Shown here piece by piece: positions 35,563 through 47,306 of a stretch of DNA of 64,000 nucleotides; the stretch's first letter is position 1, and each line of letters starts with the position of its first letter. The translations under genes and the position numbers were made by a program. The DNA is taken from NCBI GenBank assembly GCA_021613535.1, contig CP075496.1, forward strand, positions 11,966,001 through 12,030,000, written 5' to 3'. Source of the DNA: Adineta vaga (taxonomy: Eukaryota; Rotifera). The notes below the pieces were generated by a model, which was not told where the DNA came from, did not search any database, and saw only the letters and a list, made by a program, of their open reading frames with translations.

Positions 35563-37685
35563 TAATATGCAGAAAAAGTATCTATTCGAGCGTGACTATG
35601 AAGAAAAAAAACGAAGAAGGTACTCTGCATCATAGATATAGTTATATTGTATTTTTCGTATTGAAAGAACAAACGACAATCAGATATGAATATTAGAAAG
35701 AGAAGAGAGAAACTAAATTGTCGAGGTTACATATTGTAAACTTCAAAACAAGTCTATTGATAAAGTGATATTCGCGACATTCATTTGTAAAGTAATTGCG
35801 TCAGTATGATGAGAACATTATCAAAGTAAGTTATGTGTTAATTTTTTTTTTGGTGTCATAAAATGTAAGCATCACACTTATTTTGTAAGATCCGATAAAT
35901 ACGTGCTTTTCATTAAACATAGTATTCAATTAATCAGTAATATAATATTAGATTCATGATTGACTACAAACTGTTACTCACACACATTGACTATATTCCC
36001 CCGATATGAACATCTGGAAAATGTCTAATTAAAAAACTATTATTCAATCTATCACAAATATGACTTTCATGTCTCTTTTTTTTTCTCTACATACCCATAT
36101 GCGTCCTTCTTATCTAATCTTAACCTTTCCTATATTCTCTATCATTTCATCCGTTCATATGAACATCAAAATCAATGTCCGTACAATTCAATATTGGCAA
36201 GTATATAGTAATGATGAATGATATCACTATTCAAAACAATGTCACAAATATAGATTTGATAACAGATGATATATTTAGTTTAAGATTATGAATGTCATCA
36301 TTTTTTATGAGAAAGTTTAAAATAGTGCATAAGAAAGAGAAATATATCATATCATCATTGAGATATACTGACAAAGTCTAAGTTATAACTACCCAGTTGT
36401 CGCTCGGAAAAACGATTCAAGAAATAATTGACATTGACAGTATTTAATAAAAGCTATTAACTTACATACATCCATGAATAGAATAGACAATAGTTTGACA
36501 ACCTATAAATATATTTATTTTTGCTATTAGAACATAGTAGTTAACTTTTCTAATAAACAGACTATTATAATATCATGGAAATCTCTAAATCATTAAGCAT
36601 CTCTCTTTGTAAAACTATTCCTTCTCAAAATAGCATACGAATTTACATGCGAATAATAAATTTATTCGATGAAAATTTAATATATCGATGTAAATATTGT
36701 AATTAACATTCTGTAAACCTATGCTAATAGATAATAATTCAGCTGATCAATAAACGATCGAATTATTACTAATAGAAACAGTCGGATATCATCTGTTTAT
36801 CATCATAACCTCGAGCACAAGGTTTCGAATGTCAAACAGATTCGCCTCTATTTTGTATTAGCCATAAGTATACAATAGGACAAGAGAATGTATTAATAAA
36901 TAGACAACAATTTGTAAGATGAGATTATTAGTTAGTTGCCTATTTCAATCAATATAGGAGAAAGATTTTTCATCACCTTTTTGTTATTCATCTTTTGACC
37001 ATGAATATAAACAAAAGATCGATGACAAGAAAAGAAAAACAAAATGGAAGATAAATCGATCGATTCAATTAGAATGTAGTTTAGTATCTGTAGAAACTAA
37101 TTGATTAAATGATTTGTTTGATAGCGGTATGTCTGTTTTGACATTTTACTTTACTGTCTCTTCTTTTGTTGTTTAAATAAATGAACACATGTCATATCTA
37201 ATCATAACTATTTATTATCTTCATTCATTCATTCCCGATAAGATTATTCAATCTTTTTGTCCCATATTTATACAATTAATTTTCTTCGACAAATTCTAAT
37301 ATCAATAGAAGTTCTAGAGATCACATCTCATTGATTTCTTTTTTTTTTTGTTAACTGAAAATTTGATTGTCGAAAGATGGCGCTCTCTATCAATGAATTC
37401 TTTTGTTGATGGATTCATCAACACATAATTATGGCGATCGAATCAACCAACCGGCGATATGTCAAAACGCGTCAACAACATTTACTATATATTTGTATTA
37501 CATTAGTTAGATTGTCTATATTGAATATTAATAGTTTGCATGATTTTTTCTTTCATGAGAAAAAAGTTTTCTTATTATGAATAATATGATAATATTTAGA
37601 TTTCTCAATGACAATGATTGATGGTATTCAACCATCTTTATCATCGTCGAATTATCGAAATCTATTTCTAAATATTCTTATCTAA
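35563..37685. other. Intergenic region between divergent genes
   Basis: This is 2.1 kb of AT-rich DNA between the minus-strand glycosyltransferase-like gene and the PLC-beta start. I see no coding frame, RNA gene or repeat beyond short A/T tracts. Promoters of both genes are expected here. Confidence 0.4.
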
Positions 37686-40600
37686 ATGTCGAAAGCATAT
37701 AATTTCGATTGGCAAATTGAAGTATCAGGTCGTCTACTTAAAGGCGATTATTTTGATCGTTGGGATGAAGAAAATGGTACATTAGAACAAAACTGTTTAT
37801 TTCGTGTTGATAGCTATGGATTTTATATTTACTGGCAAAGTGAAGGACGTGATGGACAAGTTATTGAATTATCCCAAGTTAGCGATATACGGCCAGGAAA
37901 AGGTATTTCAACTCTATATTATTCATTTCACTACTTGTTTTTCTTTCTCATTGACTAGCTCCAACTGATACAAAAATTGCAAGTGATCTTATGGCTAATT
38001 CACTTGTTTATGGTCGTGGTAATATCGATGAACGAACAGTAACAATTTGTAGTGGGATTGATTTTGTTCAAATCAGTCATACTAATATAACCGGTGTCGA
38101 TCCTGCTACAGCAAAAGTAATGATAGGAAAACAAGATATATCGTAAACTTTCTATTTTTTTATCTTCTAGGCATGGATTGAAGGTCTAAGGAAAATTACG
38201 CATAATCACAAAGCAAACAATATATGTCCTACAACAATTTTACGCAAACAGTGAGTATTAAATTAAAATAAGTAACGAAATAATTATGTTTCTTTTGTTT
38301 TAGTTGGATGAAGTTGTCATTTATGTTGAATGTTAGTAAGAAAATTCCCGTACGAAGGTATGAAAGATAATCGGATTAAGGAGTAATTTAATTTCCTATC
38401 GATATTGCTTCTCTTTGTAGTATCAGTAAAACGTTTGCATCAGGTAAAACAGAAAAGCGTATCTTCGAAATCTTAAAAGAGCTTGGTTTACCCAGTGGAA
38501 AGGTAAGAGTCCTGATGAATATTTCTTTTTCGAAACATGTTTTTTTTTTCGTTTCGCGAAAATTTAGAACGATGAAATCGATCCAACTGATTTTACTTTT
38601 GAAAAATTTTGCGATCTATATCATAAGATCTGTCCTCGAACTGATATATCAGCGCTATTTGATGAATTATCAGGCGGAAAAGATTACATAACAACAAAAC
38701 AATTTGTTGAGTGGTTGAATGAAACACAACGTGATCCACGTTTAAATGAAATTCTTTTTCCACATTATGATACAAATAGTGCATTACGAATTATCGATCG
38801 ATATGAACTACGTGCTAACTATCAAGATCGTGGACATTTATCATGTGATGGTTTAACACGATATTTGATGTCGGATGAAAATGCTCCTGTTTTTCTCGAT
38901 CGCTTAGAAGTTTATCATGATATGGATCAACCAATGTGTCATTATTTAATTAATTCATCGCATAATACGTATTTACAAGGACGACAATTCGGTGGTCGAT
39001 CATCTGTGGAAATGTATCGGCAAGTTTTGTTAGCTGGTTGTCGTTGTATTGAATTGGATTGTTGGGATGGAAAAAATGATACTGAGCCAATCATTACACA
39101 TGGAAAAGCTATGTGTTCAGATATAAATTTTAAAGAAGTTGTTTATGCTATTCGAGATACAGCATTCGTTACAAGTGATTATCCGGTTATACTCTCTTTT
39201 GAAAATCATTGTTCGAAACCACAACAATTTAAATTAGCAAAATATTGTGAAGAAATTTTGGGCGATTATCTATTAACTAAACCATTAGATACTCATCCAG
39301 TATGTACAAAGAAAATCTTTCTTGAAAACTTGCTTCTTTGTCGAAATTTTAATTATTATTTTAGTATTGAGAAAACATTAAAAAAAAAAGAAAGAGTAAT
39401 TTTTTTTTCTCAAGATAAACTAACACTTGGTTTTCGTTTGTTGAGCTTCTTTGAATCAGATCAATTTTCTCTAATGAAATAACATGAGACTTTAAATTTT
39501 AGCTTGAACCTGGTGTACCATTACCATCACCCAATGCATTGAAAAGGAAAATTCTCATAAAAAATAAGCGATTAAAACTTGATGTTGAAAAAAGTAACAA
39601 AGACCTTCTTAGGAATCTTTTTTTTCCTATTATTTGTTTTTGTTTAGGACATCTTGAGTTATTTCTCAAAGGTCTCGATACCGAAGCAAATTATGATAAT
39701 GATTTAGACTCGGCTGCTAATGTCGAAGGCGAAGATGGACCCGCTACGTTTATTGATACAGTTAAATTACGCGAAGAAGATGATGAAGCTCATCCAGAAT
39801 TAAATGTTGATTCAAATGATGACGTTAATCGACGTAACATTACTCGGTCAATTAGGCATAAGATTTAAAGAAAAAACAAATCTTTCTCGTGAAGAAGAAG
39901 AAGCACTAATGAATCGTTATCAATATAAAGGTGCAACAACGAATATTCATCCATTATTATCTTCACGTGTTAATTATGCTCAGCCTATAAAATTTCCCGG
40001 TTTTTCTAAAGCTGAAGAACGCAACATTCATTATCATATGTCATCATTTTCGGAAAATGTTGCTCTACAACATTTAAGACAAAATCCCATTGAATTTGTT
40101 AATTATAATAAACGACAAATGTCACGTATATATCCTAAAGGTGGACGAGTTGATTCATCGAATTATATGCCACAAATCTTTTGGAACGCCGGTTGTCAAA
40201 TGGTTTCATTAAATTTTCAAACACCTGATCTTCCAATGCAATTAAACTTAGGCAAATTTGAATATAATGGAAATTGTGGGTAAGTGATGTGTTCTACTCG
40301 TATATCATCAGACGATATCTAATTAGTCTTGAAGATATATATTTATATCGTTATAGAATATAACAGGTGGTAAATGTCCTAAGAAAGATTTCTTCCGTAT
40401 GATGAAGGTCATACATACTATCCATCTGTTTATTGTTTATATTCGAGCATATTAATGAAAAAACGACTAATTTACTTGTCTGATTTATTTGCCAAGAGAA
40501 AAGAAAGAAAGAACGGAAAGAAGAGAAGAGAAGAGAAAAAAAGAAATCTTCCAATCAACTACTAGTAGTTTTAGAACATGCGATTGATTGCATTTGTTTC

Positions 40601-43600
40601 TGATGCTGAGCTATGATAAGTGCTATTGCTTGTTCACGTTGTTCTTGGACGGAAAGAGTAGACTCAATCATCGGAGGCAATGTTAATGGACGAAATAGAG
40701 AACTTTCAATCAGAGTTTGTAATTTTGCGTAGATAGAATTATTTAATGATAAATGTGAGAGAGTGATATGATTGGTTGTAATTAAATAATACTGTCCTTT
40801 CATACATTCATTCATTACGCTAGAACATGTCATTAAATTTGCTAATTGAAGACTTTTATCATATGTATGACGTAATTTCGTTTGAGGATGAATGCCAATA
40901 CAATCAAGCCAACATTGCGTTTGTTCATGATTATTAAATGGAACAAGCATAAATTCAATTTGTGCTAAATCAATTTCATCAACTAATAACATAGTATTTA
41001 TATCTTCAGTATAACCAATATAAAATGATGATTGTTTAAAAGAATAACGATCGTTTTTATCGAGAAATACTTTTGAATATTGATAGAAACGACTTAAGTG
41101 ATTGATTGTATTATGATTAAGATTATCTTCAGATATAGGAATGATTTGATGAGTAGAATCGAGTAATGCTAAATAACTCGATTTTTTTATATCTCCATCA
41201 GGTTTTCTCATAATAAAATCTCGTTTCGATGCTATGCGAATTAAATCATCGAATGTTTTCATAGAAGCTAATTCTTTATCAGTTGAACGATAGAAAAGTA
41301 GATAAAAACATCCATAAATAGGTATACCATAATATTTTTCATGTTCACATTCAATGAAAGATAAGATATTCGGATGAATTTCATGTGCATAAGTTATCTC
41401 ATTGCGATTAAGAATACATAACCATTGTTGTGATATGTAATAGTTTATATATAATGTATCATATATATAAACATCAAAATAATCCTGTGGTATCGTATGA
41501 TATCCTCCATCCCATTCATTTTCTGTTAGCCAATTTAAACGTACATATCGATTATTGAGAACGTTATACCAATAATGTTCAATTATTCGACAATAATCTT
41601 CTAAATGTTCACTTGATGCCCATGGATATAGACCTACATTTAATGTTATCTAGATAGATTGAAATATTTATTTCAAGAAACTTCATATCTCTTACAAAAT
41701 TTGATCCCGCTAGAAAATGATCTGATGATGATAATTCTTGTATTTGATGATTTTCATTTATATTGTCAGAATTTTGCATCATTCTATTGAATTGTTGAGA
41801 GAATAACACTTGAGATAAAAACAAAAATGATATCTATGCAAACATGCATACAAAATGAAGAATGATAGTGTAAAGAAGACTATTATCTATAGAATTTTTG
41901 TCATAAACATCATGTGATGTTTCATGCAACTGTTTTTCTGTTCTCTTTTTGGTCGTTTGAGATACAAAAGCCCGTTGGCAAAATTAATCAACGAACCTCA
42001 TTTTTGTTTGTACAAAATAGAACAGAATTGATTGATCGATAAGAATCCTTCTATTGACATATATGAAAAATTCATTAAATAAAAGAAAATAAAACAAAAA
42101 TAAAAAGAAATTTTTTATATTTAGCTACTTATTAAAACCGGATTTTATGCGTCGACCTGATCGAACATTTGATCCATATGCTGAGAGTCCAGTTGACGGT
42201 GTTATAGCCGCATTTTGTAGTGTTCGAGTGATATCAGGTCAATTTCTATCAGATAAGAAAATTGGTACATATGTTGAAGTTGATATGTATGGTTTACCAG
42301 CTGATACCATACGTAAAGAATATCGTACAAAAACAATACCAGCAAATGGACTTAACCCACGATATGATGAAAGTGTTTTTGAATTTCGAAAAGTAAACAT
42401 CAAAATTCATCGGAATTGAACTTTTAATTATGGCTTTTCTTTTTTCGTCTAGATTGTTCTTCCGGATTTAGCTATTTTACGTATTGCTGTTTATGAAGAA
42501 ACAGGTAAACTCATTGGTCAACGTGTTTTACCATTAGATGGTTTACAAGCAGGTTATCGACATATCTCCTTACGTACTGAAGGAAATTTTCCTTTATCAT
42601 TACCAACAATTTTTTGTCAAATTATTCTAAAATCTTATGTCCCTGATGGTTTAAGTGCATTTGTTGATCAATTAAATCAACCATTATTAATGAAGAAGAC
42701 TGAAGATCTATTAAATGTATCTATTACGAATTCATCTGACGGTGGTCCAAATTCAAGTAGTTCATCTATTCGACGCGTCCGTGCAACTGATTCCACGTCC
42801 ACATCAACACCTTCATTAGATTCCAAAGTTACTACAACATCACTTGGTGCTAGTAGTATATCAACCACTACTGTTTCAACGACTGATACAACGAATCTTG
42901 CTTCATCATCTACGAAACCTAAGACTCCAGTTGAAACAATTATTCCAATAACATTAGAATATTTACGTGAACAGAAAAGTTTTTGTAAATTAAAATCTAA
43001 ACAAGATAAAGAATTAATTTTAATGAAAAAGAAACATGCCAAAGAACAGACAACACTTGGCGAACAACAATCAAAAACGATGAGTAAAGCAAAAGCGGAT
43101 TGTGAAAAATTAACACGATCACCAATGCTCAGTAGTGCGAATGTCCGAAAAGATTTGAGGTAAATATTCAGAGAAGAAAATCCTTTATATATTTACAGTA
43201 ATTTTTATACAGTTATGTTATTTTCTTGCTACTTCTTAAGCTTTTTTTCGCATCGCTTATTTAAACCATTCATGTTAAGGTATTTCCTTTTGTTTCTTGC
43301 TGCTCTACTAATCATAACTAATGAAAATTCTTTTCTTCTGCTGATTTTCTAATGATATTTATGTATCTTTCTTTTAGCAATGGTGGTAATCTAATTGCAG
43401 TTAGAAACGATCCTAAAGTAAATGAAAAGATTTTGAAGAAAAAACAACGAACTTTTTTTCTCTCAATTAGTTAATGGATTTAATCAATGAACAAAATGTT
43501 GAATGGACAACACTTGTTCAAAGGCAATTAATTGAAATGAATACACTTCGACGACAACATACAAAAGAACAATGTGATTTATTACGTCTTTTACTTGATG

Positions 43601-44186
43601 AAACACAACGAAATCAAATCAAAGAAATAACTGAAAGACATCTCAAGTAAATTAAAGGAGCAGAAATTCATTCGGAATTCTTTGTTTCTTGCCTTTTTTT
43701 TGTAGAGAAAAGAAAGATTTAGAATTAAGTCAAGTACGTCAAAATATTGAAGATAGTAAACGACTTGGTTCAGAAAAAAATATTCGAAATAAATCCGAAC
43801 TTGATCGTCGTGTTCGAGAATTGAAATCCAATAATACGAAGAAATTTGTCGAAGAACGTAAACGACAAATAATGAAACATGAACGAGAAAAAGACAACTT
43901 AACTAAATCACATGAAACACAAAAAACAACACTTATCGCTGAAATTGATAAGGTAAACATTTTATTCTGATTGATTTAATCATATCATCGAAAGACAAAT
44001 TTCTGTATTACTAAAATACGAAAATGACAGTGAGATTTCGTGAGTTGTTTATTAAGTCGACTTGAAAATAAAACTACTTGTCACGAATGATATTGATCGA
44101 TAATTTTGCTCATCTAGATGCTTGAATACAGTGTCAATTATCAAGATGAAACACCAATGGCTCGATTTCCATCATCATCTGTGTAA
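37686..44186 (+). CDS. PLCB4: Phosphoinositide phospholipase C beta (PLCB4/norpA type)
   Basis: This multi-exon gene encodes the Gq-activated enzyme that cleaves PIP2 to IP3 and diacylglycerol at the plasma membrane. Domains in order are: PH ([20 protein letters not shown] onward), EF-hands, and catalytic X box ([13 protein letters not shown] with the first His, [16 protein letters not shown] with the second His). After an acidic X-Y linker ([10 protein letters not shown]) come the Y box ([30 protein letters not shown]), C2 ([27 protein letters not shown]) and a long coiled-coil C-terminal region ending SSSV, a possible PDZ ligand. HGKAMC and the C2 wording place it with PLCB4/norpA. An 1,845-nt intron (40280-42124) hosts an antisense gene. 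Around 39845-39870 the frame closes only if a 22- or 37-nt GT-AG segment is removed, or if there is a one-base error. Confidence 0.93.
40555..41824 (-). CDS. Thiaminase-I-like protein (thiamine pyridinylase family)
   Basis: This gene is read antisense inside a PLC-beta intron. The main exon (40555-41649) encodes 364 residues without interruption; a 46-nt intron joins it to a short 5' exon. Thiaminase I cleaves thiamine by base exchange and has a type-2 periplasmic-binding fold. Family landmarks appear in order with matching spacing: [42 protein letters not shown] (Cys at the catalytic position), [11 protein letters not shown] (GYxE holding the proposed catalytic Glu) and the C-terminal [16 protein letters not shown]. 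The 5' end is uncertain. An ATG pair at 41777-41782 is available, but the open frame extends upstream through a hydrophobic, signal-peptide-like stretch ([11 protein letters not shown]) without a clear ATG. A minus-strand AATAAA lies at 40484-40489. The family is mainly bacterial, so gene transfer is suspected. Activity is unproven. Confidence 0.72.
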
Positions 44187-44983
44187 TGATAAATCATAGT
44201 CAAAAGAAAACTCCAGTATTCAATTTCTATTAATTCTAATACCATCTTTCACTGATATATCTAATTCTGTTTGTACAGTACTTTTTCTCAACTATTTTTT
44301 TTTCCTTCTGTTTTTCGGTGACTTTTTTCTTCGGTGTTGTCGTCTTCTTTTTATTATATTTTTTTCTTTCGATCTGTATGCTTGTATGTGTACACGTATT
44401 TACATATATACATATATATATATACATAGTTGTGGCGGTGGTGATGGTTTTTTTTTCTACTACTAATATTTTGCGAGCTGTAAAATCAAAATAGTCACTC
44501 TTTAGTCAAACAATATCGGTTTTTTTTGTCTTTTTCTTTTAAATTTCTAGTCTTTAATTTGAGAAAAAAACCAAACGAAGATCTGAATACAGTCAATTGG
44601 TAATACAGTTGCAGTGTCTGTCAAGTATTTATGTGTCGCATTCCTTCTGATGTGCTACCGAGTTATTTCGAAAAAGCAAATTAAAAAAAAAAGAAATTGA
44701 AAGCCAATATTTGTAAAATTCTAGTTAATGAAAAACAGTACTTTTTTTTCGTTCTTCTTATCTGTGTGGAATGCAGTTGTTCATATTTATACGATCAATA
44801 TTTTATGTATGCGTTAATAAATTTCATGTTTCTTTTTCTTCTTCTTGTCATGTTTTTCTCCTCTTGCTCTCTTATACCCATCTTTTCAATAAAAACTTTT
44901 TATGAGTAGAAATATATCGACTACAATACTGATTGTCTTAGATCAAAGAAACAATTCAATTATCTCCTTATGAATTTTTGTAG
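44187..44983. other. Intergenic region PLC-beta to SFT2D
   Basis: This is 797 bp of T-rich 3' flank and promoter sequence. TA/CA-rich repeats occur at 44395-44430. It ends in an acceptor-like TTTTTGTAG that touches the SFT2D start codon. No gene is seen. Confidence 0.4.
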
Positions 44984-46351
44984 ATGGATACGAAATTTTC
45001 ACGTTTGAAAAATTTTCTTGATGAGTCGAATACTAGTTCGACGATGACGAATAATCAGGACAGTGGACAATCATGGTCACAAGCAATTTTTTCACGAGAT
45101 TTATTTCAAACAAATATCAATCGTGTACAAAGTTTTTTTAATAAACGTACAGATACAACAATGACATCGTCATCGAGTACAGATGATATACAAAATTTAT
45201 TACAAAAAGGCGATAATGATCCAATCTTACCAGCATTGGTAAGATTTGATTTATGAATCTCTGATTTGTTTCCTGCTTTCTTTCTTTCTTTAAGAGATAC
45301 ATTGAGAGAAACTTCAGATGTCTTTGAAGAGAATTGAAGATCACTTCAGTTCTAAGTAAATAGGATTCGTGACAGGAAATATAGAAGACAAAAAGAAGAA
45401 GAGGAGATATTATTATCTATTTTAAATCATATCTTTAATTTGTGTGAAGAAAAAAAATGAAAGAATTTTTCTTAGGGATTTTTTCGAAAAAGATTAGTCT
45501 GTTTTATTTAGAGTCGTAAACAACGTATTCTTGGTTTTATGATGTGCCTAGCAATGGGTATACTTTGTATGGCATTAGCAACATTGTATATTCCAGTAAT
45601 TGTATTGAAAGCACGAAAATTTGCAGTACTCTTTTCATTTGGAAGTTTATTTTTCCTATCCAGGTACGAACGTGTTGAATGTCGAATTCATGGAAAAAAT
45701 GAAATACGCTTTTTCTTTTAGTTTTTCGATGTTATGGGGACCTACGAATCATTTTAAACATTTAACAAATGTTGAACGTCTACCATTTTCGATCACATAT
45801 CTTCTTACACTTTTGGGTACCATCTATTATTCTGTTTGGGTAAGTTTTTTCAATTTTGCTAATCTGATTGCCTCCTTTTTCTGATCAGATGTCACCAGTT
45901 ATCGTTCTTAGTTGACTATGAAGGTTCACCGCAGTTTTTCTATGGAATAGTTTCATAATAAAAGAAACGTTTTTGAAAAATAAGATTTGTGTCGTAGAAA
46001 AGGAGAGACGGTTAGCACTCCCCTTGACAAGGACGGAAGGTCTCCCGACCTATACGATAACACCAGGCAAGGCATGATGGCTAGCACCCGTCACCTGGCT
46101 AGTTTTTTTTCTTCTTCTATTTCCTTCATTTTAGGTTAAAAGTTATTTCTTTACAATTCTCTTCGCCGTTCTACAACTCGGTGCTCTTGTTTGGTAAAAA
46201 GAATCTGCTTTTGCAATCTTTGTATAATTGATTATGCATTTTTAGGTATATTGTTTCATATATTCCTGGTGGCGCACGTGGTTTGAAATTCTTTTCCAAA
46301 TTGTTCTATACATTTGTTTCAAAAACGGTTACAACAACGTTATCAGTTTAA
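44984..46351 (+). CDS. SFT2D2: SFT2-domain vesicle transport protein
   Basis: Five exons (44984-45238, 45512-45663, 45722-45839, 46135-46193, 46246-46351) close to 229 residues. SFT2 proteins are Golgi/endosome four-helix membrane proteins implicated in retrograde vesicle fusion. A hydrophilic N-terminus precedes QRILGFMMCLAMGILCM. The family signatures FSMLWGPTNHFKHL and ERLPFSITYLLTLLGT follow, then VWYIVSYIPGGARGL near the C-terminus. Paralogue number (SFT2D1/2/3) is not certain. The ATG follows AG directly (44982-44983), so mature mRNA may receive its 5' end by splicing. The next gene starts only 136 nt after the stop. One intron contains a GC-rich foldable island (46001-46102). Confidence 0.88.
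46001..46102. other. GC-rich, hairpin-forming island in SFT2D intron
   Basis: This segment is about 57% G+C (58 of 102 by hand count) in DNA that is mostly AT. It can form a GAGAC/GTCTC stem (46005-46009 with 46040-46044) enclosing a CCTT-GAC-AAGG hairpin (46022-46032), and a CCAGG/CCTGG stem (46063-46067 with 46094-46098). TGGCTAG is repeated at 46078 and 46096. It ends at eight Ts on the plus strand and has TTTT at the other end on the minus strand, so a short Pol III-type RNA or SINE fragment is possible in either direction. Confidence 0.45.
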
Positions 46352-46473
46352 AATCATTCGGAGAGGATTTATTTGTTGTGTTTATTTTATTGTAAAAATA
46401 TATTTGTTTATTCTTAAGATAATTAATATAAGACAGAGTCATGTTGTGAACAAAATGCAATGGTTTCTTTTTC

Positions 46474-46485
46474 TCGTTTTTCCAG
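46474..46485 (+). promoter_or_regulatory. Putative trans-splice acceptor before MRPL51
   Basis: A strong polypyrimidine tract ending in CCAG at 46485 lies 2 nt before the ATG and 134 nt after the stop of SFT2D. This is operon-like spacing; the function is inferred. Confidence 0.45.
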
Positions 46486-46487
46486 AT

Positions 46488-47202
46488 ATGTTCATGCAAT
46501 CGTGTTTACAAAGAACAATCACCAATAGTCATTTAATTATTTCCATACGAACGTTTAAACGTTTTGGTGAATATGTTAAAAATTATGGTCATGAACCAAA
46601 ATATTATCAAGGAGGTAAGAGAAACCTTCCGTTATATTTCTCACAACTAAATTGAAGACTCTTTTTTTCTCTCTTAAGGCTACCTTCCACGAGCATCACA
46701 TTTGAAAGAATCACCTGATTATTTACCACCATTTATTGATCCACAAGAATGGACTCTAGAAGCAGCAACATTTGGACAAAATGATTATATTGGTAAGAGA
46801 AATTATATTTACTCAACAGAATAATAAGTATCATCAGAGAAGATCTTCTCCTATGATGTGTAGTTTCGATATATATTTGTCATTAATCTATGTGAAATCT
46901 GTGTATTAACTTTAGATATTCTTGGTGATGAAAATGTTGAACATTGGCAATTAGTTCGCAATGCTCCGTTTTGGTTACGTGGTTTTCAAGGTAATGAACT
47001 ACAACATTTACTTCGTCGATTGAAATTCCAAGGCAAATATTTGGAAGAAAATCAACCTCAACGTTATTCAGATCTAATAACACGTATTCGATATCTAATG
47101 TTTAAAATTAATTTTAAACATTATAAACGTCCATGGTTAATGCGTCCAACTGTTGGTCCAGATGAACCATTACCTGAATATTATGATCCACGATCTAGTT
47201 GA
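46488..47202 (+). CDS. MRPL51: Mitochondrial ribosomal protein mL51
   Basis: Exons 46488-46614, 46679-46792 and 46916-47202 give exactly 175 residues. mL51 is a metazoan-type protein of the mitochondrial large ribosomal subunit. The conserved core is present: DILGDENVEHWQLVR, NAPFWLRGFQGNELQHLLRR and ITRIRYLMFKINFKHYKRP. The N-terminus is basic and serine-rich as expected for mitochondrial import. It has an extra C-terminal tail (PTVGPDEPLPEYYDP) beyond the usual end. The start at 46488 lies 2 nt after TTTTTCCAG. In-frame ATGs further upstream lie in the T-rich intergenic DNA and are less likely. It directly follows SFT2D on the same strand. Confidence 0.88.
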
Positions 47203-47306
47203 GAAAACAGACAGCAAACAATCAATACTTGTTTTTCTTTTTGTTACTATTATTATTATTATTATTATTAGCAGCATAAAATAAATAGATAAAAAGAAAA
47301 ACATTC

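Noticed and set aside
42677-43042. 121-codon minus-strand frame over a PLC-beta exon
   Set aside because: It is the mirror of a Ser/Thr-rich, clearly coding PLC-beta exon; valine-rich composition is a typical antisense shadow.
46001-46102. Hammerhead, HDV-like or tRNA gene in the GC-rich island
   Set aside because: No CTGATGA/GAAA core, no HDV-type nested pseudoknot signature and no cloverleaf with a proper T-loop could be drawn.
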